Part shown: piece by piece, positions 56,163 through 64,000 of the stretch
How positions within the stretch are numbered: the stretch's first letter is position 1
Layout of the letters: the number at the start of each line of letters is the position of its first letter
Assembly: GCA_963580455.1 (NCBI GenBank)
Contig: OY756968.1
Coordinates: forward strand, 16,523,996 to 16,587,995
Reading direction: 5' to 3'
DNA: 64,000 nt
DNA from: Euonymus europaeus
Lineage: Eukaryota > Streptophyta > Magnoliopsida > Celastrales > Celastraceae
The notes under the pieces: model-generated
The model's input: only the letters and a program-made list of their open reading frames with translations
What the model was told of the DNA's origin: nothing
Database searches by the model: none
Translations under genes and position numbers: made by a program

Positions 56163-57290
56163 TGAAAGCTTGGTGTATTTCACCAAGATTGTTAGCCAAT
56201 AAATATGAAAACTAAAATGCAGAAAATAAAAGAAACAATACCAAAACTTTTACGAGGAAAATCCAACCTATAAAAAATCTCGACTCTATGAGCGACCAAC
56301 CTTGAGAAATAATCCACTAATCACGAATCAAGAGTACAATGCTATATTTGACCTAAAGATATCGCTCGTATATCTCATTCAGTGTATGTTTCAAGTAGTG
56401 TTCTAAAAACTGAACCGGTCGTCAAACCGATCAAGGCACCGGTTATCGGTTCTATTGGTTGAACCACCGATTCAACCACAAAAATGAAAATACATAAAAA
56501 TATTTAGGTTTATATTTTATATGATTAATTTTATACAATTTAAGATAAAATTTAGGTATCTATGTATGTGGGCAACAAAATGAGCCAAAAAAAGTGTCAA
56601 ACTTCAAAATTCAAATACAAAATAATAAAAAAACTCAATCATCACTATATTACCTATTGTTAGTTTTAGAATTATTTATTTTTATTTATTTTTAATGATT
56701 TTTACTAGAATCTTAAAACCGGTCAGTTCAATCGGTCTAATGGTTACCGATTTTTTGTAGTTGTAATCGATTTAACACAGTTAGACCGTGTCATCCGATC
56801 TGATAGGTCAAACCAACCGGTCAGAGCACCGGTTTTTGGTTCAATCGGTCAAACCGGCCGGTTCTGTCTGGTCCTCATAACACTGGATTCAACTGAACGC
56901 TCAATCCACCAAGGTAGAGCTTGCTTTTGGCGACTCTATAAGACTTCATGAACAAGGAATCAATACCTTCTTCACAATTGAACCTCTTTGAATAATAATC
57001 ACTCCAAACAAAAACACTTGACTACAATTCTCTTTTCACTCTTTCACTCAAGATCTCACTCTAAAAGTTATTAAACTAATAAGACAATTTTGAACACACG
57101 AAAACAAGAAGCAATATCCAGTTTTCCACGTACCTTTTTTTTGTCACAACAAATGAAACCTCGAGCCACTATATATATAGGGCACATGAACTGTGAAGGA
57201 TTTGCATGGAATGGATTAAGTTCTCATCACCTGAAAGAATTTCAAATAGATATTGTCATTTTAATCTCTTGGAATTAGAATCTACCTCAC
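56163..57290 (-). repeat. Probable Copia LTR, outer end unresolved
   Basis: Starts at the base next to the primer-site spacer and includes a minus-strand CTATATATATAG TATA-like run near 57168-57180, so U3 lies to the right. It is split by a MITE at 56396-56885. The right end is a guess; the LTR could run further, and no second LTR is in the window. Confidence 0.4.
56396..56885. mobile_element. hAT-type MITE (490 bp)
   Basis: Termini TAGTGTTCTAAAA and, inverted, CAGTGTTATGAGG share AGTGTT-T-A. Flanks GTTTCAAG (56388-56395) and GATTCAAC (56886-56893) agree at 6 of 8 bases, as for an 8-bp hAT duplication. The interior is full of ACCGGT/CCGGTT words near both ends and can fold back. No coding capacity. 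Confidence 0.72.
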
Positions 57291-58126
57291 AGCAGATCAA
57301 AAGAATTCAGGCAAAGAAGACATAATAAAACAATGAATAATGAGCATGATAGAAATAGAAAATCCAACATGAAGAGATCAAAGGAGTAGGTCATTCAGAA
57401 GGAGGAATGACCCATTAAAGGAGAGGACGAATAACAGTACACAAATAGTCAATTTCAACCACATCAAATACCTAATATAAGCCAGATGCCCATGCCCACC
57501 CATATATGTTGGCAGGGGCCAATAATTGGAACACAACACACAGTATGGGTTCCATAAAATTCATTTGGGCATCCTCTGTGAGTGAATGACAAAACCAGTA
57601 ACTGGTTTGTGCTATCAGTCGATTATCACCATGTGCAGTCTCCACTCAAAGTATACTATAATCAAGTAAACAACTTTCAGCCAATCATCCTATAAACAGT
57701 AAGGCAAAAAATGGTCTTACAAAGGGAAAAATAGACAAATAAATTGAGATTTCACTTAGTACTAATTCCAATGGAAATTTAAATTCTGCATGATATCTAA
57801 CAGATTTTCATCCTCCTAGTAGTTGTACTCTTATAATCACAATCACAGTTTACAAACCATCTCTTATAAAGTACTTTTTTTTGCATAAAAAGCATCTAAT
57901 AGGAGCTTTAAATGAACAAATGAAATTAAACATGAAGAACTTGAGCAAGGTATCAAACCGAGGGGCCTATATTACCTTGAAGAACAACTTCATATGTAAC
58001 ACATACAAGTTCTAATAATAAAATGAGATTCGACTTAAATCGCTAAAAATCTATACAAACCTAGATAAAGCACAGTAAGAAACTAGAGAAGAATTGAGCA
58101 TTTTGGAGAAATTTGCAAAAGCATAA
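57291..58126. other. Spacer with no recognised gene
   Basis: AT-rich. I see no coding frame or repeat I can name. Confidence 0.4.
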
Positions 58127-59231
58127 CACCTGCGAAGGCCAAAGAAATGAAGGAACATATATATATATATCAAAATAGCTTCGGCTAAGATGACAGAGAA
58201 TGAAGAAATTGAGATGGGCGTACCACAGATTGAAAGAGAAGGAGAAAGCAGAGGGTGAAAAAATTGAGATGAATATATGGGATTGCGGGGTAGGGAATGG
58301 GCAGATAATGAATTTTGAGGGATTGAAAGGCATGGTTAATACCCCAATCACCCGTAAGTACATTGATTGAGCTGATGGTGAAGATTTTTGGTAGAGCAAA
58401 TATTTTTATGGAGGAAAGAATGAAGTAAGCGAAGAATCTATGATGGATATATAGGTGTTGTGGCGCTGTGAGCAACGTGACGTAAAAGGGCAAGGACATG
58501 AGGGATGTCGGTGAAGCAGTGTCAAGTCAGCAGAGGAACAACCTTGGAGGAACGACGTCCTTTTGCATATCAAGGTCCGGTCGAGAACAACGCCGTTGTT
58601 GCTCGACGAAGCCACCCAGAGTCACGCGATTACGGGGAAGAACGGCGGACTCGCACGGATAAGGCAACAATCACGAACTTTACTTACCTCTGAAGGCCAA
58701 AGAAATGAAGCAACATATATATATCACAATAGCTTCGGCTAAGATGATGGAGAATGAAGAAATTGAGATGGGCATACTACAGATTGAAAGAGAAAGAGAA
58801 AGTAGAGGGTGAAAAAATTGAGAGGAATATACGGGATTGGGGGGTTGGGAATGGGCAAATAATGAGTTTTGAGGGATCGAAAGGCACAGTTAATACCCCA
58901 ATCACCCGTACGTACCTTGATTGAGGTGAAGATTTTCGGTGGAGCAAATATTTCCGTGGAGGAGAGAGTGAAGTAAGCGAAGAATCTATGATGGATATAT
59001 AGGTGTTGTGGCGGTGTGAGCAGCGTGACGTAGCAGGGCAGGGGCATGAGGGATGTCGATGAAGCAGTGTCGAGGCAGTAGAGGAACAACCTGGGAGGAA
59101 CGACATCATTTTGCATATCAAGGTCCGGTAGAGAACAGCGTCGTTGTTCCTCGACGAAGGCACCCAGAGTCGTGCGATTACTGGGAAGAACGACGAACTC
59201 GGGCGGATAAGGCAACAGTGCACGGAATTTA
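58127..59231. repeat. Direct tandem duplication, two ~558-bp units
   Basis: Unit 1 at about 58127-58684 and unit 2 at about 58685-59231 align throughout with scattered changes and small indels: GAAGGCCAAAGAAATGAA at 58134 and 58692, an AT run, and a GC-richer end with AACAACGCCGTTGTT (unit 1) or AACAGCGTCGTTGTT (unit 2). Minus-strand frames in both (58406-58615 and 58777-59223) share text such as SCPCP and RCSQRHNTYISIID, but only because the DNA is duplicated. Possibly part of a host 5' region; unproven. Confidence 0.8.
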
Positions 59232-59235
59232 CATA

Positions 59236-59352
59236 TAAGTATAGATTAGATTAAATTAGATCAGATCAGATAGATTAGATATTAGATTATATTAGATTAG
59301 ATCAGATCAGATCAGATAGATTATATATTAGATTAGATATTATATTAGATGC
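59236..59352. repeat. ATTAG-type pentamer satellite, block 1
   Basis: Degenerate array of TTAGA, with TCAGA and ATATTAG variants. Confidence 0.85.
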
Positions 59353-59475
59353 GGACCAAGAGATGCTAGGAAGACGTCGTTAAGGAGGTGAGAAACAGAG
59401 ACTTGCGCGACTGTGTGGAAAATGGAAGAACTCACTTGGAGGAAGCAGGGAATCCAAGAACTTTAAAGAATAGTA

Positions 59476-59560
59476 TTAAATATTAGATTAGATTAGATAT
59501 TAGCTTAGATTAGATTAGATTAGATAACTAGGACTAGGACAAGGACTAGGATAGGATAGG
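59476..59560. repeat. ATTAG-type pentamer satellite, block 2
   Basis: TTAGA units shading into ACTAGG/GGATA units (near 59527-59560). About 120 bp of non-repeat sequence separates it from block 1. Confidence 0.8.
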
Positions 59561-60840
59561 ATAATAACCTGGGCTTTGTCTCGGGATTTCTAAAACTAAG
59601 CAATTGTGTATGATTTTTGTTGATGCACATGAACAAATATAGAGAGTGAACGTAAGCAAGAACGACTGAACCAAGTAAAATTTATGTTTAAATTTCACTA
59701 TTTTCTGCATTAGTTGTTTGTTAAAGATAGAAACATATCATCTTACACAGCTCATGGCTACGAGCCAAAACTGGTCAAAAAATATTTGAGTTCAAGGCAT
59801 AAGAGCTATTATGGAACAGATCACTCATGCGGTAAATGCTAATGAGCTTCTATGTTTTGTCCAGTCTGATTCATGCATTGCATCTTAGGGTTTAATCCCT
59901 GAAATTTATCACACATTTCTTCATTTTCAAATTTCAATTTCACAATTATATACACTTAACCTTGCGTACCCAGAGCTCACTATATCTAGTTGAATTGTTG
60001 TCATGGAAGGCATACTAAAGAACCAACAAAAGAGTTCCTGTAATGCTCTACGTGAAGTACTCAAAAGAGCTCAAGCGCACCAGAGATAGAAAATTAACCT
60101 AAATCACCAAGTTGTACAAAAATCCTTCCTAAAAGTCACTTAGAATACAACACATGTATCTTCTTTTGCAAAAGAAAAATGACTGATAAATATGATCAAA
60201 TATGGTAGTGCATCATCATTCATCTATGTGGATTGATTTACCGGTATGGAGAGATTCTTCATATGTGCAGGAAAATTGATTGTGTCCATGAACAGTGTGG
60301 CTGGTTTCTCTCCTGGGTAGTCAATTTAACCATCCATCCAAGAAACACATTATACCCATAGCAAAGCACGACCATTATCCTAGCCTCTACGGATGAAAAA
60401 CCAAGCCATTTAGAGAAGATAACTCTATTAGAAGTTCACGATGTTTTGATTACGTAACCTCATGTTTAATTACATCATGGACTAATATCAAGATCTAACT
60501 GCTGTAATGGGTTTCAAATAAACAAAATCTTAAAAAAGTTGATACAGCAATCATCTGTTACGTCAAATAAATCAATATCTGGCCATTTTAGGTATCTTAA
60601 ATACCCACATTCATAACAACACATTAGAATAAAAAGTTAATTTAGATATGACAAAAGCTTGGTGAAGTCCTTCTATTCAAGCTTTATTTCCTGTGATAGA
60701 TAACTCATTCAATTTTTCATATCTTTAACTTTGAAGTTGGGCGGAATGAAGTAGAGTGAGCCACATAAGAATAAAAAAATACTTACCCTTTGTTGCCAAA
60801 AATTAAGCTCTACATTTCCGAAAGGATGACAACACAGTAC
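59561..60840. other. Spacer with no recognised gene
   Basis: AT-rich. No frame over 60 codons and no known element end. Confidence 0.4.
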
Positions 60841-61873
60841 AATCTAGCAGGTTTTAACCCAAAGGGTTTTTTGGAAAAATAACCCCCTTTTTCATAATTT
60901 TTGGAGATCTAACCCCACCTCTCATTATATCTAAACCTTAGCCCTTTTGTCAAAGGAAAAGACGCTGCTGCCCTTAAACATTAAAAAATTGTAAATATGA
61001 ATAGTAACTGTCTTGGGATGCGGTTTTACGTCATTTCAACAGTTTTTTGCTTTTCATTTCGACAACTCTTCTTCTTCCTTCTTCTTCTTCCTCTGGTAAC
61101 ATCATTTTGACGAACTTCGGTGGGTTTCGTCTCCTTTATTTCTCTACTGCCATTTCTCTTCTGTATGTTATGGTGTCACTGCTGGTTCATTTTGCCCCAA
61201 ATTATTGGCTTATTTTGATGGTTTATCTGTTATATTTCTGTTATCTGTTACATTTCATTTGGAAAATTGACAGTTCTCGTGTGTGTGTTAGATGCTTTTA
61301 TGATGAAAGATTTCAACTGATGTTTCATACACACTCATACAATTCTCCTTTATTTGACTAATTGACAGTGTTTTCTGAGTTACTGAGTGAAAGTTTTATA
61401 CTTTTGGTGGATAAGTGTATTATTTTCGGGAATAGAAAGAAACATATTAACGTTGATAACTCATACTTTTCATTGATTACCGTATTAATTTTTAGTTGAT
61501 AACAATATTAATTTTTGTTGATAACTTTATTTATACATGATGGTAATTCATGGTTTTCATTGATAACCGTATTATTTTCTCGTTTAGAAAATTGTTTTTG
61601 TACTTTGGTAAATATTTGTTTTCGTTGATAACTTTTGTAATCTCCAAGTGCATGTATTTATGTAATACATAACCCAAAGTTTTCGTTGATAACTGTATTA
61701 ATTTTAGGTTTATAAATTTGTTTATTTTTATTACTTAAGTTGACAACACAGATTTTTATGTTGATAAAATGTCTTATTTTTAGGTTTATAGATTTTGTTA
61801 CTTAGGTTGATAACTTAATTTTTGGCCTTCATAACCACATGAGTTCGTATGCAGAGTTCATACTTCATACTAA
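60841..61873 (+). other. Upstream region of DUF1985 gene with TTGATAAC array
   Basis: From about 61450 to 61815 it contains about ten TTGATAAC-like words (TTGATTAC, TTGACAAC variants), spaced 20-70 bp, often followed by TATTAATTTT. A possible acceptor TATGCAG ends at about 61852, so the array may be a 5' intron. The frame at 61047-61361 is not supported. Confidence 0.5.
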
Positions 61874-62744
61874 ATGGAATTCAAAATTCCTCCAACTAAG
61901 AGATTCGGTGCTAAGGTTTTGTCTTTTGCAAGGGTTTTTGAAACCCTTAGAGACATCAAGAGTAAGTTGAACGAGGATCAACTTACAACGTTTATGGGAT
62001 CATGCTTCGGCCAGTTCATCCATTTGAAAAACATCAAATGGACTGCTCAGATTGTTCACCAAATACTTTTACAACAGGTGCAATCAAATGAGGATAAACA
62101 TGCTGGGAGGATGATATTCAATATTGGTGGACATAAGACTATTTTTTTCCATAAGGGAATTCAACATGATAACAGGCCTGAATTGTCATGCCATTCCAGA
62201 GATGTCTAAATTCCTAGAAATGGTAGAGAAAGAGTATGGTGGGCAACCTGAGGTTGGGTTGCAAGAAAAATATTTTGGAGGAAGATTTTCTATATCTTGT
62301 GCGGAGTTAGAAAAAGTTTTCATGAAATGCGATGACCTAGACGATGTGGTCAAACTAGCACTAGTCTACTTTCTCGAGACTGTGCTTCTGGGTAGGGATT
62401 CGAAACTGCTTGTTGATGTTGATTTTTTTAGGCTGGTTGAGCATTTTGACTCTTTCAACAAGTATCCTTGGGGTACTTTGTGCTATAAGAAAACAGTTGA
62501 ACAGCTTAGTAATTCACTTGTTGGACACGCCGACAAGTAGAAGAAATCAAGAACGGAATTCGAGTGGTAAAATCTTCAAGGATTTCCTCTAGCCTTCCAG
62601 ATATGGGCATACGAGGTTGTTCCTTCCATTGCTAAAAATTTAGCAAACTGTGTTGATGTCATATTGATTCCGAGGATGTTAAAGTGGACATCTACGAAAG
62701 CACCGAAATCGAAGACTGTTATTGAGTTGCTTGAAGGAACAGAG
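61874..62744 (+). pseudogene. DUF1985-domain transposon gene, first exon
   Basis: Starts MEFKIPPTKRFG (61874). The DUF1985 pattern follows: FSIREFNMITGLNC, EKYFGGRFSISCAELEKVF, VKLALVYFLETVLLG, FNKYPWGTLCYKKTVEQL, then NLQGFPLAFQIWAYEVVPSI and PRMLKWTSTKAPK. This domain is typical of plant Mutator-like and related elements that also carry a Ulp1-type protease; no protease is seen in the window. Lesions: a frameshift at a T7 run near 62145, TAG at 62538-62540 and TAA at 62568-62570. Confidence 0.78.
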
Positions 62745-62933
62745 GTAAAAAAAATTTCGTTGGTAACGTAATGGTTTTCGTTGATTCGTTAGTATTTTTT
62801 TTGATAACTTAGTAGTTCTCGTTGATAACATAGTTGTTCTCGTTGATAATGAAGTATTTTTCGTTTATAGTATAAGATTTTCCGTAGATAATATACATGA
62901 TTTTTGTTGATAATTTAAGGTATTCTTACTCAG
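62745..62933 (+). other. Intron of DUF1985 gene with TTGATAA repeats
   Basis: Begins GTAAAA and ends TTACTCAG; joining keeps the frame (EGTE to VEVID, phase 0). Inside are about seven TTGATAAC-like words (TTGGTAAC, TTGATAAT, TAGATAAT variants). Confidence 0.7.
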
Positions 62934-64000
62934 GTGGAAGTGATTGATATGGTTCATATAGAGGCGAAGGATAATCTTGAGTACACAAGTAATTTGAATG
63001 TTGACACTGGAGTTTTAGTGAAGAAGTCGAGTACGCAAAAAATGCTGAAGAATAAGGCAAAAAGACTGAACAGGTCAGAACCTGATGAAGATTCAACCAA
63101 AATTGTGGATGATTTGAAGTCCACGGAGCTGAGACTGAGGGTCAGTGCCTTGATCAATGGAATGGTAAGGGAAAATCTTTCCATTTTCGAAAATAAAATT
63201 GATGAAATCTCCGTATGACTGAAAAAGGTTGAGCAGGAAATTGTAGAGTTGAAAAATGCACAGATGAAAGACAAGATGTTTGTGGGGGATATTTCTGTCT
63301 CAAAATCTGCTCACATGGGGTCATCATCCAAGAAGGATAGCGGAAAAGTAGATAAGACAAAGATAATGGAGAAGAGGAAGACTGTAAGAAAGGTTGTAAG
63401 GAAACCAAGGGGGGAGCGTATTCAGACAGAACAACTTAGGAGGAGCACACGATTGATGCATGATAAGGGGAGTCCGCTAAAAGAGGCAGAGGATCTAGAG
63501 AGCAAGAAATGCATGGCACTAGAAAATTTGCGCCAAAACATTGAGAAAAAGTGAAGGATTGGATATAGTAAAATTACAGATTTCAAACAGGGGATGAGAA
63601 GAATAGAGGAGGGGAGAAAGAAGAGCTGGATGAAAACTCCAAAAGGAAGTTAGATAAGGTAGTTTCGAATATTGCTGGGCAAGTAAAAGATGGATCATTT
63701 GAATCTACTGACAATGATTCTGGAAAATTTTACATTGCCCCACATGATAAGAATAAGGATGCCATGTACAAGATGGAAAAAACTTCTGATAAGTTTTACC
63801 AGGATGATAATGTGAATGTTGAGGTTGAGACCACTTCTGTTAAGGTTTATAACTCCACTGTGGAGGTTGATAATGTGAATTCTAAGGTTGATAAAGATGC
63901 CGATGCTAAGGTTGATAAAGCATCTGGTGATTTGATTGATAAATTTGTTATGGGTGAGCGGTTTGAAGAAGATATAAATGACGTGGTTGACAACTCTGCT
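62934..64000 (+). pseudogene. DUF1985 gene, second exon, runs off window
   Basis: Hydrophilic, Lys/Glu-rich: VEVIDMVHIEAKDN, a Leu-rich stretch around LKKVEQEIVELKNAQMKDKM (near 63220-63270, coiled-coil-like), basic KRKTVRKVVRKPRG (near 63370-63410). Breaks: TGA at 63216-63218, TGA at 63552-63554 and a shift near 63600. From about 63640 another frame stays open to the window end, with VEVDNVNSKVDKD-type repeats. Probably an internal linker before the part outside the window. Confidence 0.65.

Noticed and set aside
58406..59223. Minus-strand frames in the tandem duplication, similar between units
   Set aside because: Similarity follows from DNA duplication; the frames differ in length and register and show no known domain.
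59236..59560. Telomere-like repeat (interstitial telomeric array)
   Set aside because: Units are TTAGA/ATTAG, not TTTAGGG; there is no run of the plant telomere unit.
61874..64000. Calling a Ulp1-type protease in the DUF1985 gene
   Set aside because: No His/Asp/Cys protease motif is visible before the window ends; only the DUF1985 part and a charged linker are present.
1..64000. CRISPR arrays, tRNA or rRNA genes, bacterial-type promoters or terminators
   Set aside because: No regularly spaced identical repeats, no cloverleaf-like sequence beyond the primer binding sites, and nothing bacterial in gene style.

Overview
This window is plant nuclear DNA, most likely from a eudicot with a repeat-rich genome. 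I see no bacterial-type genes, operons, CRISPR arrays, rRNA or tRNA genes, and no intact host gene. Almost everything from 1 to about 52.4 kb is LTR retrotransposons nested inside one another. The last 12 kb holds element fragments, an F-box-like pseudogene, a MITE, a tandem duplication, a pentamer satellite and the start of a DUF1985-type transposon gene that runs off the right edge. Lineage names (Athila, Tat, Tork/Tnt1, DUF1985, F-box/FBA) come from motif recognition; no search was run.

Layout. (1) 1-29156: a tandem array of Athila-type Ty3/gypsy elements on the minus strand. LTRs at 1360-2594 (LTR-A) and 17438-18569 (LTR-B) each have a primer binding site and gag on one side and a polypurine-like tract on the other, so LTR-B serves two internal regions. 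Each internal region carries the same Tork/Tnt1-like Copia element (4160-9836 and 20703-26401) at the same place, beside the same inverted scrap of Copia LTR-end plus primer site. The Copia insertion therefore predates the duplication. A 2015-bp solo LTR (11255-13269, 5-bp target duplication) is in only one copy, so it came later. (2) 29157-29698 and 40369-40964: unassigned LTR-like sequence split by a complete Tat-lineage gypsy element (29699-40363, duplication AAAGT, minus strand). That element has gag, protease-RT, two RNase H regions, integrase and an antisense ORF. Its gag is split by a 1481-bp solo LTR (37974-39454). (3) About 40965-51603: a decayed minus-strand Copia element. Its RNase H is split by a plus-strand gag-protease-only gypsy element (41742-50119), whose left LTR is itself split by a solo LTR (42760-44814). 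(4) 51604-57300: a gypsy gag scrap, an F-box-like pseudogene, two opposed Copia fragments and a hAT-type MITE. (5) 57300-64000: a 558-bp tandem duplication, ATTAG-type satellite, featureless spacer, and a broken DUF1985 gene with TTGATAAC repeats in its introns.

How the parts relate. No element here looks autonomous today: every polyprotein has stops, frameshifts, deletions or catalytic-site changes. The value of the window is its record of order: Copia into Athila, tandem duplication of the composite, then solo-LTR formation and small deletions between short repeats in the separate copies.
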